From contig CM028130.1 of the NCBI GenBank assembly GCA_016271365.2, positions 466,459,501-466,523,500 of the forward strand: a stretch of 64,000 bases of DNA, written 5' to 3'. The translations under genes were made by a program, and so were the position numbers. This DNA is from Neoceratodus forsteri (Eukaryota; Chordata; Ceratodontiformes; Ceratodontidae). This document shows positions 1 to 11,060 of the stretch, piece after piece (position 1 is the stretch's first letter; every line of letters begins with the position of its first letter). The notes beneath the pieces were generated by a model. The model saw only the letters and a program-made list of their open reading frames with translations. It did no database searches and was not told where the DNA came from.

Positions 1-64
1 CACTCCTCACAGCCGAGAGGGCCAGTGGAGTCAGACACCCAGGGAGGACAGGACAACAGGGGCC

Positions 65-1262
65 ATGTCCAGTGCTATATTCCAGTTGGAGGCCGTAATG
101 AGGGGTGTTGGGAGGCAGGAGACAGGGTGGTGCAGCCGTGGAAGGGCCTGTCGGCAGTATGCCCGGAACAGGTGGTACCATGCCCCCACCACCTTCGAGA
201 ACTACACCAATACAGAGATTGTGGGCTGGAATCGCCTGAACCGGGCGATTCTGAGACAGCTCTGTGAGCTGTGCAGTGAGGAGATGCAGGCACCCACTAG
301 ACAGAGTCACACCCTGATGGTGGAGACGAAGGTCGCAGCTGTCATGTGCCTGCTCACCACGGACACCTTCCAGAGACCAACAGGGGACACCACAGGCATA
401 ACCCAGTTGGCCGCATCACGGCTCCTCACACAATTCCTCGACACTCTGCTGCCATATGCTGCAGAGTACATCCACTTCCCCACCACATAGGTAGAGCATA
501 CAGAGAACATGCAGGAGTTCCACAGGGTAGCATGTATGCCTGGCATGCTAGGAGCCATCGACTGCACCCATGTTGGCATCCGCATGCCACCTGGCCTAGA
601 GGGGTAGCCTATATCAACAGAAAGGGTTACCCCAGTATCAATTGCCAGGTGGTGTGCGATGTCAAGGGGCGCATAATCAATGTCTGTGCCACACGCCTTT
701 GGGGAGCACATGATGCCTTCATCTGGCACAGGTCAGCACTGTGCCACAGGTTCGAGAGTGGGAACATCTCCACTGGCCACCTAGCGGCTGAGTATGCCAA
801 GACCACGGGCATCTGGGCACAACAGGAGATGGGGGGCCCGCCAGGGTAGAGGTGCCCCGGGGTGTGACTGGGAAGGATGAGGGCCGCAACATCACAGGCC
901 ACCAGGCTAACAATATCTCCATCTACACAGGTGACAGTGGCTACCCACTCCGGCCCTGGCTGCTCACCCCCTACTGGCGCCCGTCGTCCCCTGCAGAGGT
1001 GCGGTACAATGAGGTCCATGCCAGCTTGCGGAACATCATTGAGCATGTCTTTGGGCTGCTGAAGGCACAATTCCATTGCCTGGACAGGTCTGGTGGTGCC
1101 CCACAGTACAGCCCCTCAAAGGCTTGTGGCCTATTCCTGGCCTGCTGTATCCTGCACAACATGGCCACTGACTGTAGGATAGCTTTCGAGGTCGAAGAAG
1201 GAAACAGCAGTGAGGACGATGTGGCCGACGGGCTATGTGGCGGTGGGCGGCCCCCCCCAGGT
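65..1262 (+). pseudogene. PIF/Harbinger transposase (HARBI1-like), frameshifted
   Basis: This is a decayed DDE transposase of the PIF/Harbinger superfamily, the nuclear enzyme that cuts and joins the element ends. Three frames carry successive blocks. 65-490 has the N-terminal part ending in QFLDTLLPYAAEYIHFPTT. The same frame goes on past a stop to GAIDCTHVGIRMP (first catalytic Asp codon at 560). A second frame (about 600-845) has YINRKGYPSINCQVVCD and HDAFIW. A third (852-1262) has GDSGYPLRPWLLTPY (second Asp at 933) and YNEVHASLRNIIEHVFGLLK (Glu at 1041), then a GGAPQYSPSKACGLFLACCILHNMA tail. The full D-D-E triad is visible, but at least one stop and two frame changes break it. A possible 3' splice site (AG at 929-930) lies just before GDSGYP, so one break may be an intron. 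The element's left end lies outside the window or in the first 60 bases. Confidence 0.9.
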
Positions 1263-1543
1263 GGAGGGATCCCCGGCTGACCAGGATGTCACACCAGCAC
1301 AGGGACACAATAGCGGAGGACCACTATGGTGCACGCAGGTAGGTGGACAAACTCCCGTGTATGGGATGACCACAGTGGCACGGCACACAGGCATGTATGG
1401 GTGTGCCCTGCAGCCTGAACAGCTGGGCAGGGTGTTTGGGTGGGTGTGGGGCCAGACCACACAGTCACACGCAGCAACATGCAGCACAGCACACCCCACC
1501 CATACATGCACAAACCCCCAAACACACCCACACCCATGCACAC

Positions 1544-1545
<2 letters not shown>

Positions 1546-1593
<48 letters not shown>
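1546..1593. repeat. (AC)24 microsatellite
   Basis: Forty-eight bases of uninterrupted AC dinucleotide, preceded by a CA-rich imperfect stretch from about 1500. It lies downstream of the transposase remnant, and long open frames through it are artefacts of the repeat. Confidence 0.97.
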
Positions 1594-1597
<4 letters not shown>

Positions 1598-1599
1598 AC

Positions 1600-2140
1600 G
1601 CCCGCAGGCACGCACCCGGGCTCTAGCACCAAACGTGGATCAGACACAGAGCACCGGTGCACAGGAGCATCCGTTGCTGTGTTGGCATCTTCACACACAC
1701 GCCACATAGGCCAGTGACCAGGCAGGTGCACACACAGCCAGCTTATGTCGCAGTCCACGGATGCCACATCCATGGCATGCACATGCACACACAACACCCA
1801 TGTGCACACACAGGTGGCAGCAGACTGCGGACAGGGAGGCGGGCAAATCAGGTCTGCCGTGGACATGTGGACGGCCATGCCAAGGCCGACCAGCAGACCC
1901 AGGCAGTGCGACGGCCACAGGGGGTGTCTGCAACAGTCCCCCATGGGTGTTACTGTGGGAATGCGACCATGTGCTTGCAGGGGTCTGCAGGCTCCCAAAC
2001 AAGCCTGCATCGGACGTGCCTGGAATGCCAACAGTGGATCCCAGTACTGACACCAAGGGGGTCGCAAAACGCCGTGACCGTGGGGTGGACAATGCACTCC
2101 ATGGGGGCCGCGCCCTATGGTGGCCAGCCATGCCCCATGG
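1600..2140. other. Non-coding interior of the Harbinger element
   Basis: GC- and CA-rich sequence between the tail of the transposase remnant and the C-terminal end of the minus-strand Myb/SANT gene. Several long open frames cross it on both strands, but none shows a recognisable domain. A short direct repeat (ggtggccagccatgcc) occurs twice around 2120-2155. Confidence 0.5.
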
Positions 2141-2149
2141 TGGCCAGCC

Positions 2150-3283
2150 ATGCCAGTGGGACTTGGCCGACCATGACCACAGTGGTAAGGCGATCCAGGG
2201 CTGCGGTCGCGTCCTCCTGCAGTCTGGTGATGGCATCCTGGACCTGCTCAAAGCCCCTATCGTGCTTCTCTGCTGCCTGGTGCACCCCAACGTGGAGTGC
2301 ACACACCCCAACCATGAGAAGCACCTGCTGCTGCACAGAGGCCCACAGCAAACAGGTGTGCTCGGGCAAGGGGTCGGGACCCGGGGGCACGTAGGCGTTG
2401 CGCCGACCCACAGGTGGCATGTGACCACACTGCCCAGCCCCCCACTCAGGTGGGCACTGCGCAGCGAGGTCCCCTTGGGGCTGCTCACTGACCGGTGCAC
2501 CGGCGGCAGATGCAGCACCCATCCCCCCAACATCCCCAGCCATCTGCTGCTGCCACCCCCTGGCTGCTGTGTGCTGGGCAGTGCCTGTATGGCTGATCCA
2601 CCACCGTCTGCCGGTGCTGCACAGCTGTTGCTTACGGTGGCACCAGGGGCAGGCAGACAACCCACCGCCAACAGGGCACTGGCGGCACTGCTGGTGATGG
2701 TGTGTGGTATGGGTGCCTCCTCCTCGACAACACCCCTTGCTGTCCAGGACATTGGTCGCATCGTAATCAGTGTCGGACCCCACCCTGATCTGTGTCTCTG
2801 CACACTGTACGCCATGGCTGGTTTCCCACTGGAACACAGTCAGGGCGTCATCTTCCACCACGCCCAGTACATCTGGCCAGACAGTGGAAGTGTGCTGCAT
2901 CCGGTCGGGCCCCCGGACACCGGTGGAGGTGGATGGCTGGTCCTTCAGAGCTGGGCATGCCCCCATGGCAGACACCACTGCCCCTGCTGCTGCATGCTGG
3001 TGTTCTGACACTAAATGGGAAAACAGTCGCATTAGTGCCACCGATGCACAGACCCCCCCCCCCCGGCCACCACCCCCCTGGCCGCCACCACCCCAACCCC
3101 TTGCACCACTGTACCTACCATGCAGTGATGGGATCCCACTGGTCTGGAAGCCACTGCCTGGCACCCCTCAACGGTGCTGTGCCGCTTGGTAGCCACCACC
3201 ATCTCCTTCTGTGGTGTCAGCTGTGGCATGTCGGCCTGACCACCACCTGTGGCAGCCCTTGCAGCTCGGATGGCCGCCACCTT
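2150..3283 (-). pseudogene. Harbinger Myb/SANT-like accessory protein, C-terminal part
   Basis: Minus-strand continuation of the Myb/SANT gene that begins at 4244-4575. Just left of the CR1 insertion the frame reads AAIRAARAATGGG followed by LTPQKEMVVA. This is the usual end of a Myb/SANT-like DNA-binding domain (NAIF1/MSANTD type) in Harbinger elements. Towards 2150 it ends in a helical stretch containing RGFEQVQDAITRLQED, like the C-terminal coiled coil of these proteins. The middle is proline/glycine-rich and poorly conserved. In studied Harbinger elements the Myb-like partner binds element ends and brings the transposase into the nucleus. The opposite orientation to the transposase is normal for the superfamily. 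Stops and frame drift show it is dead. Confidence 0.72.
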
Positions 3284-4243
3284 ATATAGAAACATAGAAT
3301 TTGACGGCAGATAAGGACCGCTTGGCCCACCCAGTCTGCCCATTTCCCTACCTACTGGATAAGCTGCAGATCCTAGTTAACCAGCAGCCTACTTCTTCCT
3401 ACCCCCACCCCCCAAAATTGCCTTATGACTATCCCATGCATGCTTGAATTCCACCACTGATTTTGACTCCACAACTTCCTCCGAAGGCCATTCCATGCAT
3501 CCACAACCTCTCTGTGAAAAATACTTCCTAAATTACCTCTGAGCCGCCCCTCTATCTTCAAATTGTGCCCTCTTGTTCTTGCACACCTCTTTTTGAAAGA
3601 TGCTACCCTCTTGGACTTTGTTGATTCCTTGAGGTACTTGAAAGTTTCTATCATGTCCCCCCTCCTCCTTTCCTCGAGGCTATACATATTAAGCTCCTTA
3701 AGTCTCTCTTCATATGTCCTCCGGTGCAGACCCTGCACCATTTTAGTTGCCCTCCTCTGGACAGCTTCCATCCTGTCTATGTCTTTGCGGAGATTGGGTC
3801 TCCAGAACTGCACACAGTACTCCAGATGGGGTCTCACCAGCTGTCTGTACAGAGGGATAATAACTTCCTGTTTTCTACTGGTGATGCCTCTCCTTATGCA
3901 TCCCAGTATCCCCCCAGCCCTCCTTGCTGCCTTCTCACATTGCTTGCCCACCTTTAGGTCATCTGATATGACTACCCCCAGGTCCCTTTCCATTTTTGTT
4001 GTTGTTAGTATCTCACCCCCCATTGTGTACTCTTCCCTTGGGTTTTTGTTTCCCAGGTGCATTACCTTGCACTTCTTAGCATTGAATCTAAGCTGCCATA
4101 CATTTGACCATTCCTCTAACCTTGCCAAGTCCCTTCTCATCCTTTCCACCCCACCCTGTGCATCAACTCTGTTGCAGATCGTAGTGTCATCTGCAAAGAA
4201 ACATACTTTTCCTTCCAGTCCTTCTGCAATGTCGCTTATAAAG
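3284..4243 (-). mobile_element. CR1 LINE, 5'-truncated, inserted in the Myb gene
   Basis: A 3' end of a CR1 non-LTR retrotransposon on the minus strand. The translated frame starts at ISDIAEGLEGKVCFFADDTT, which carries the FADD form of the reverse-transcriptase catalytic motif. It continues through RDLGVVISDDL, HLEYCVQFWRPNLRKDIDRME and RRATKMVQGL to the C-terminal tail. The non-coding 3' end, read on the plus strand from 3284, contains the gcccacccagtctgcccatt block shared with other CR1 copies here. Only the last third of ORF2 is present. The insertion splits the Myb/SANT frame, and both junctions carry ACCTT (3279-3283 and 4244-4248), a possible short target duplication. The reverse-transcriptase frame is almost open, so this copy is younger than its host. 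Confidence 0.9.
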
Positions 4244-4575
4244 ACCTTCTCCTTGATCCTGCGTCTGTCAGTGCCAGCCTTTTTTTTGCACTCCTGTGCT
4301 GACCACTGGTGGCTACCTTGCTGGTTCACAGCCTCTGCCACCTCCTCCCTGGCTGCAGACCTGGTCTGCTATGTGCCGGTCGTGCCACTCAGCAGAAGTT
4401 CCCTGTCGCGCTGCTCCCTGTGGCAAATAGCATGTGGTCAGTAGCTGAAGAAGCCCACACCAACTGCCCATCCCACTGTGCTGTCTGTCCCCTCAGTGGG
4501 CGCAACTTACCTTGGAAGGTTGCAATACAGGTCCATGTCCTGTGCAGTTCCGTGGCACCTTTATAGTGCATCGCA
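4244..4575 (-). pseudogene. Harbinger Myb/SANT-like accessory protein, N-terminal part
   Basis: Right of the CR1 insertion the minus strand encodes REEVAEAVNQQGSHQWSAQE and then KKK...RRRIKEK. This is the helix-turn-helix core of a Myb/SANT-like domain. After the CR1 insertion the frame resumes with AAIRAARAATGGG, so the two parts were one gene. No clean start codon can be chosen because stops lie around 4370-4390. It sits head-to-head with the plus-strand Myb/SANT gene starting near 5138, about 560 bases away, and both probably belong to one Harbinger element. Confidence 0.75.
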
Positions 4576-4579
4576 TGCA

Positions 4580-5130
4580 AATGAGCAGATGCGCAACTGT
4601 AATGAGATGCTAATTCCCCCAGTGCACCTCAGATAGGCTGATGAGCTGATCTGCACACGCCAGCTGAATATCGCGATGTTGCATCTTGCACAATGGACTT
4701 GCACCGGCACAAGTCATGGCGCAATGCTGTGACGTGCGCAATGCGACCGTCAGTGTGCATGCAGCATGGCAAGTGCCTACGCCACATGCGCAGCATACGC
4801 TAGGTGTGCCATAGAGTGTATGGCGCTCAGCCATGATAGGGCGTATGGCAGCAGGGTGCCATAGGCCCCATGGTCCCCGGGCACCATTAACCCCATAGTG
4901 TGCGGGTGCCATAGGCCTGTAGGTCGTGGCACCCTTAGGCCGCTATTGTGCACCATGCATTGTGGTTCTAATATCGCACTCACTCACAGTACACGTGCTG
5001 ACCCCTGACCCCTGCTCTGCCCTTTGCCCCCCGGGACACCTGCACCATGCTCCAGTGCAGCCACTTGCCTATATCATGCATACTAGGCGTCACGCCAATT
5101 AGCGAGCAGCGCATCTCAGCGAAGCGCATC
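4580..5130. other. Intergenic region between divergent Myb/SANT genes
   Basis: No coding signal. The sequence is rich in CpG and in repeats of the type tgcgca/gtgccatagg. The ggtgccatagg block recurs near 4855 and 4907. A stretch at about 4657-4705 (gaatatc...ggacttgc) resembles 7265-7315 in the same orientation. The region may hold a bidirectional promoter for the two flanking genes, but no clear TATA box was seen. Confidence 0.4.
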
Positions 5131-5137
5131 CGAGCAC

Positions 5138-6498
5138 GTGAGCTCGTGTACTACAGGGTGCCATTTTGGATTGCTACACTGTGGAATTGCAATGCCGCAC
5201 CACGCAAAACCACAGGCTCCTAACTGGAGCCAGGCTGAACTTGTTAATCTGCTGGCCCTGGTGGAGCCCCATGCAGGCTGCCTGTTTGGGCAGCAGCCCT
5301 CACCAGGCCTAGAACGGAGGTCTGGCAGGAGGTGGCAGATGGAATGGAGCAGGCCACTGCTGTGTGGCAAAGCAGAGATCAGTGTTACCACTGGTATGGT
5401 GACATGCAGATGCGGGACCCGGAGCGGCTCAGGGTGCTGCAGGCACGCATCCGGATGGGGGCCATGTCACGGCCAGGTAAGTGTGCACCACCTGCATCTG
5501 TACATGTGGGGCTAGCAGGGCGGCATGCCATGCTGGGGGGGGCACTGATGATGCGTGCCCTGTGGATTGGGTCAGCAAGCCCTGTGTGCGCTGCGCCACC
5601 ACACTGTAGCCATGCCGGGCTGGGGTGCACTCTGTGCAGGGAGGGCACATGGTGTTGCTGTGTACTGATGCATGCATGTTTATGTTTCCGTCCTAGGCCC
5701 TGAGGACAGGAGGAAAGCCAGAGCAGCAGGCGCACCTGGCAGGCCACAGCTGGCTGCCACGGGACCATCGGCACAGGATGCAGGGCAGGGAGGTGGTGCT
5801 GCCAGACTGGCATGTGTGGTGCATCAGCATGCAGGTAGGCGCAGTGTATACCTACAGTGTTGTGCAGGGTGGGCAGTGGGAGTGGGGGTGGGCCATGGCA
5901 CCCTTTGCGCTGAGCCGTGGCAACTGTGTTCTTCCAGCAGTGTGCATGGTGCATGCTGCGGCCAATGCACATGTGTGTGGCTGCTGCTGGTGGGCTGTGG
6001 GTGCGTCCAGCTTCCACCTGTGCCACTGCGGTCCTGCCACTGTACTATGTCACCTTCCTGCCACAGTGCTGGTAGGTGGCCCATGGGTGGCAGTGTCCAG
6101 TGCTTTGCATAGCCGTGGCATGCCAGGTAGGTGGTAGGTGTGGGCACACCCACTGTGGGTGGCCAGGGTGCCACCCCAGGGGCTTGTGTCACCACTGCCT
6201 GCTGTGCACAGTGGATGGGCCAGAGTGTCCTGGACATGCACTGATCATGTGTTCCCTCTTTTGTCATAGGTGTCCAATGAGGGCCTCGTCAGGCCAACTA
6301 CGGCTGCCTCCTGAGGAGGATTCTTTTGGTCACCACCACCACTTTGGAGGTCGTAAGACTGATGTGTCGGCTGCTGCAGCAGGGTCAGTGCCAGGCAGCA
6401 GCAGGATGGGGCCACCTATAGGGTCTGTTGGGCCTGCTGCACCTGTGCCTTCCCCTGTCCCCCTTTCCCTTGCCCTCCTCTGTCCCTTTGTATAGCCC
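5138..6498 (+). pseudogene. Second Harbinger Myb/SANT-like gene, spliced
   Basis: A plus-strand gene whose first exon encodes PNWSQAELVNLLALVEPHAG and, after a one-base frame change, WQEVADGMEQATAVWQSRDQ followed by RLRVLQARIRMGAM. The Trp-rich helices and the RSxxQC-like block fit a Myb/SANT-like DNA-binding domain. Exon 1 ends in ccag followed by gtaagt (5477-5482). A candidate exon 2 runs 5697-5834 (acceptor tcctag, donor gtaggc) and continues in frame with GPEDRRKARAAG. A third acceptor (gtcatag) lies at 6263-6269 before an Ala/Pro-rich C-terminal exon. Joining exon 2 directly to that exon gives a stop, so a small exon may be missed or the gene is dead. It lies head-to-head with the minus-strand Myb gene. 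Confidence 0.62.
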
Positions 6499-7353
6499 TG
6501 TCCCCTGTCCCCTTATCTCCCTTCCCTGCCATCAGCCTGCTTTGTATATAGTTTCCCCATCCCCATTCCCTGTTCCTGTGTTCTATTTGTTGACTGTATT
6601 ATACCTGTGTTTGTTCTTTGTTATTTAATACAGATTTGATTATCCATCTGTGTCCAGGTCTGCTTTGCGGCTGGCGAGTGGAGCCATGCTGCAGTGGTGT
6701 GCTGGGTGGCTGTGTGGTATGCCTGTGTTATTCTGGGGCTGTACATGGTGGTGTTCGCCCATTGGTCAGTGGCTGTGCCCTGGGGTGGCCATGGGACGGC
6801 AGTTCAGGTTGTGTGACATATGTGTTGGGTGCCGTTTGCCTGGGTGTTGCCGACTGTGGCCCAGTTGGCATGGTGCCTGTCATCCTGCGGGGGTGGTGGC
6901 CAGTGGCTGTCCACCCATGGCCATTGGTGCCACCCTACCTACGTCCACTGCTGTGGTTAATCTGGGTGGGGGCTCACTACATGCCCGTTCTCCTTGGGTG
7001 ATGTTCCTTCGTGGGCTGGCTGTGCGTCTCGCCTGGCTCCCCCGTCTCCCTGGAGGCCACACCCACCTCCCCAGTGCCTTGCTCCTTGCTGTGCATGTGA
7101 CTGCTCCATATGTGTCTTGATGCATCATCCTCGGCCTGTTGCACATCCATGGTTGCACTATTGCACATGTTGGGTTGCTTCCTGGCGCACCCCTGTCTGC
7201 GCTTTGGCGCATCCATGCGATATTCAGCCATCTTGCGCAGGTGCATGCTGCCTTGCTCAACCTTTGAATATCATGCTCAGTGCACCATGGCACATTGGAC
7301 TTGCTCTGCGCCGGCCTTGCGCCGGTCTCTGGTGCATTTCTGAATATCCCTCT
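6499..7353. mobile_element. 3' flank and probable right end of the Harbinger element
   Basis: Pyrimidine-rich 3' UTR-like sequence followed by TG-rich sequence without coding signal. The last part (7200-7353) resembles the right flank of the second Harbinger-type element. The pair tgcatttctgaatatccctctcc (7331-7353) and tgcattactgaataactggccc (near 61060) are in the same relative position. An inverted ctgaatatc/gatattcag pair (7218 and 7338) is also present. These suggest the terminal inverted repeat region, but the exact end and a target duplication could not be fixed. Confidence 0.45.
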
Positions 7354-8106
7354 CCAGAGTATAGATCTTTTGATATTGGTATAGCATTATATGCATATTC
7401 AATTTCAATTATTGATTCCGAAGAATACCTTTGAGTGCAAGCTCTTTTACAAAGGTTCCACATCAGTGAGTTAGTCAAGTTACAACACACAGAGCATACA
7501 TACAACAACCAGTATGAACAAGTATACAAAAACATCTTGGTTACATATATGAACAGTATACTACAAAAACATGGTTATAGAGGCAGAAAATGGTGCAGCC
7601 CCATGGAGCCTTGTCATTAGGATGGGGGGAGGGAGGTGGTCGGGGGGAATTGTAAAAGCAGTGGGTGGGGAGTAGTGAGGAGGGTAAGCCATAGGGGCCG
7701 TGTCATGAACAAGTGCATACAGGAGGTCCTTGCGTGAAACAGATGCTGCGTCAGTCGAAAACTGGTGGGGAATTGAGATGCCCGAGGTTAGTTGCAGGTG
7801 CAACTAGAGATTGTAATAAGGTATTGTTTGAGGTCAGTTATAAATTTGGCTAGGCAAGTGGTGGTGAGTAGGTGCTTGAGGAGTTCATTCATCCATCCAC
7901 AGAGGGGGGGCACGGTAGGCGAATGCCTGTTGCCCGAACGAGGTACAATGGAAGGGGATGGACAGGACCCCTCTTGTCCTCCCCCTGGTGGCCTGTGGCA
8001 TGTTTGCTGCCACCATCAGACTGCCAACACAAGGTGGTGTTTTGCCCACGAGTGCTTTCTTCCCTAGGGTGCAAGTCTGGTGTATGGTCCTGCTCCTTAG
8101 GGATAG

Positions 8107-9525
8107 CTAATTTGTAAGCTCATACAGTGTACAAGTGTGCATTTCACACTCCACTTCAAGGGCTAGCCTGCAGGCTTTGTTTAGTGCCACCTGGATCCAT
8201 TTCAGCACAGCATCCATTGCCACCCTGTAAATCATTAATCCATAGTCAATATGGGATAATATGGAGCTGTGTACTGCAAGACGGAGGGCCTCAGGGGAGA
8301 GGTATTGCCTGTGCCTGTAAAGGACACCAATCTTAATGTTGACTGTTTTGACCAGAGAGTCTATATGTTGAGCAAATATCAGGGTTTCATCCAGTATGAC
8401 CCCCAGATACTTGAACATGCAAACTTGTTCAAGAGGCTCACTGTGGGAGTTAGTGATGATCAGGGGGTGTTGCTTGATTTTTTTTGTGTGGGCTGGTAAT
8501 GAGCATGGCCTTGGTCTTCTTATAGTTAAGCAGCAACTTATGACTACAGAACCAGTTCTCCAAAGAGGAGAAAGATGCCTGAAGCTCCATTTGCAGATCA
8601 ATAAGGGATGTGCTGCTGCCCAGGAGCACCGCATCATCAGCATAGCGTGTAAGTTTGGTGTTGCAGGCAGTGTGGTCATTTAGGAAGATGCTGAAGAGTA
8701 GGGGCCCCAGGATTGATCCTGGGGAACTCCTAGCGATACCCGTCTTGCACTGGAAACTGTTTGCCCTATTTTGACACAGTGAGTTTTGTTTGTCAGGTAG
8801 TCTTGGAACCAGCATAGTGTACTTGGTGCCACTCTCATGTTAAGCAATTTGGTCAGTAACAGGGGGTGATAGACTGTGTTAAAGGCTTTGGTGAGATCAA
8901 TGAAGACAGACCCCACCAGTCTGCCTTCATCCAAGGCCTTGTGCACATAGTTTATGAAGTCCAGCAGGGCAGTGGTTGTGCTGTGACTTTGTCTGAAACT
9001 ATGCTGGTTAGGGCACAGCAGATTATATTTGTTGAGGTAGTCGATGAGCTGATCAGCCACAATCTTTTCCAGTGCTTTGGACAGTGGAGAGAGTATTGAG
9101 ATGGGTCTATAATTGGCTACCAAGGATTTGTCGCCTCTCTTGTGCACAGGTGTGACTAGGGTCTGCTTCCAAACCTCTAGGAATTGAGCAAGTGTCAGGG
9201 ACTTGTTGAACAGCTTGGTAATGGGCACTATGAGAATGTCCAAGGTGAGGGATGGCAGTTTCATGTCGATCCCATCACTGCCCTGTCTTGTCTTACCCAG
9301 TACTTTCCTGACCTTTGCTAGTGCCTCCTTCATGGTCACCCTTTTAAGGTAGAAGGGTGGGTGAGAGTGTTTGGAGGGTCCGTTGTTGGTCCTGCTCTGC
9401 TCAGGGTGGACATAGGCTGGAGGGAGTACTGTTGTAAGGTCAGTGAAAGCCTTGTTAAAGGCCTCTCCCATGGCTAGGGGGTCTGAGATGGGATTGTTAT
9501 TGATATTAAGCAGTTGGAGAAGCAT
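8107..9525 (-). pseudogene. LINE copy A reverse transcriptase and C-terminal domain
   Basis: Three overlapping minus-strand frames make up the polymerase that copies the element RNA into the nicked target. 9525-8680 carries NYRPISILSPLSKALEKIVA, HSFRQSHSTTTALLDF, FIDLTKAFNTV and GVPQ. A frameshift leads to SILGPLLFSIFLNDH and the catalytic motif YADDAVLL (frame 8815-8450). A second frameshift leads to FKYLGVILDETLIFAQHIDS and SHIDYGLMIY (8679-8107). The second fingers motif reads AFNTV where AFDTV is usual, so an aspartate of the catalytic centre is lost. Confidence 0.88.
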
Positions 9526-9582
9526 CTTGTCCTCCTTGCTGAGGATGCTTTTGATTCTATCCTAGAATCTTATGCTGTCTCC

Positions 9583-10563
9583 TCAGGAGCTAGCAAGCTG
9601 TGCTTTATGATAAATGGTTTTGGTGAGCCGGATTAGTTTAGTGCAGAAATTTCTGGCTGCCCTGTAACACTGGTAGTCATGCCTGTTACCTGTGTTTCTA
9701 GCCTTCACCCACAGTGTATCCCTTTCTATCAGGTGGTAGAGGAGTTCCCCATTAATCCAGCCATTAGCCTGCCCTTTCATTTTCCTTTTTGTGAGGGGGG
9801 TGTAGACATCACAGATGTCGTTGAAGCCCTGTGTGAAGTAGCTGAGGGCCTGATTGACGGTTGGTGACTGACTGATTGGAGTCCAGTCATGAAGGGCTAG
9901 TGCCAGTTTGAGGGCTCCAAGCATACCCTTTCTCAGGACTCTGCTTTCTATGAGGATGGGTGGGCTTTAGGCGAATTTGTTAGACCACAGGAGTGTGAAA
10001 GGGGAATGGTCGCTTAGCTTGTCTGGCAGCACCTTGACCTCAGAAATATGAGATGAAGATCTTGCTAGAACCCAGTCAAGGAGGGTGCTGCTACCAGTTT
10101 TATAATTCTGTCTGGTAGGGGAGGTGACTAGTTTTGCCATATTGGTGGTGGCAATCATGTCCCTAACTGGTGCAGCCTCCTTCCCATTCCAGTTTATATT
10201 AAAATCTCAGGTAATCAAGTGCTCCACTCCATGCAGGAGGGTGCTGATGACTTCCATTACTTTGGTGAACCCTGTAGTGTCTCCTTTTGGGGATAGATAT
10301 ACTGTGGCAAGGATTAGGGATTTGCCATTCTACCCAATCTGTGCTTTTAATACTAGTGTCTTGTGGTCCTCAGCCACCGTAGTTTCGGGGAGAATGGAAC
10401 ACCGTAGAGGGTCCTTAACATGGATAATGCATCCCCCTCCTCTTTTTCCTGTCCTCTCGATTCTGTAGGCTTGGAAGCCAGATATAGCAGTTTTGCTGTC
10501 TTTAATTCTACCAGTCAGCCAAGTTTCTGTTAAGCAGACTACATCTAGGGTATGGAGGACCAT
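9583..10563 (-). pseudogene. LINE copy A endonuclease (APE-type) and linker
   Basis: The minus-strand frames carry CLTETWLTGRIKD and GKRGGGCIIHV (10563-10330). They continue with LLDWVLARSS and KLSDHSPFTLLW (10158-9967). These are the ETWL, RGGG and SDH blocks of the APE-type endonuclease that nicks target DNA in LINE retrotransposition. A linker frame (9924-9583) with HDWTPI and INGELL leads to the reverse transcriptase. Frame changes separate the blocks. Confidence 0.8.
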
Positions 10564-10667
10564 CCATGCCTGCAGTTGTGCAAATTTTGCAGTTAAGCTA
10601 CAGATGTTTGGAGAGGCAATTTTTAGCCCATGGGCCTTTCATACACACCAGGGCCCATAAGAGTGAT

Positions 10668-10712
10668 AGGGCCTGGGTTCTAATGGATAGTGCCAGAGAG
10701 TAGCAGAAGCAT
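10668..10712 (-). other. 2A-like (NPGP) peptide remnant in LINE copy A
   Basis: Read on the minus strand this gives MLLLLSGTIH, a stop, then NPGP. The spacing and hydrophobic leader match the 2A-like motif of copy C (16691-16738). 2A sequences cause ribosomes to skip the Gly-Pro bond and release the upstream peptide. They are known in several non-LTR retrotransposon clades. The residue just before NPGP is a stop (TAG), and the D of the usual D-x-E block is T, so this copy is non-functional. Confidence 0.7.
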
Positions 10713-11060
10713 AAAGATGACCTTCCTAGCTGAGAGGTTTATGCTGAGGTCAAGCCTAATCTTCCATTGCCTGTGGTTCAGGCAACTGGCCACCAGCTTT
10801 ATCTTAAGGGTAAGGCTAGCCATTACAACCCCATGCTAGGAGTGCTCACAAGGCCTCCCAAGTGTGGGGTGTTGGGACGTGCGGTACTCTGCCCCCCAGT
10901 TGGCTGAGATAGGATCTGATGGCACCATGGCTGACCAGTCGTTACTCAGTAGTGCATCAAGTGGAAGTAGTTGTGGCCCTGCAAGGCATCTTGAGCCGGC
11001 TAGGCCAAACCAGGTAGCAATGAGCAGTGTTATATAGCATCCTTTGATGGGCAGCATGTC

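Larger units (their letters stand above)
7360..11060 (-). mobile_element. Rex1/Babar-like non-LTR retrotransposon, copy A
   Basis: A nearly full-length minus-strand LINE of the Jockey/CR1/L2/Rex1 group. In element orientation it contains a 2A-like remnant (10712-10668), an endonuclease (about 10563-9967), a linker (9924-9583), reverse transcriptase (9525-8450) and a C-terminal domain (8450-8107). A non-coding 3' end runs to about 7360. The 3' block tttacaaaggttccac (plus-strand view, about 7445) recurs in copy D at about 61397. Assignment to Rex1/Babar rather than another clade of the group rests on motif spacing and is inference. Many stops and frameshifts show that it is inactive. Confidence 0.85.

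Noticed and set aside
1691..3008. Very long open frames (up to 415 codons) on both strands
   Set aside because: They run through CA/GC-rich low-complexity sequence, overlap each other on opposite strands and show no domain except the short Myb-type and coiled-coil parts already reported.
4657..7315. Similar gaatatc...ggacttgc stretches as terminal inverted repeats
   Set aside because: They are in direct, not inverted, orientation, so they do not define element ends. They are noted only as a possible internal repeat.
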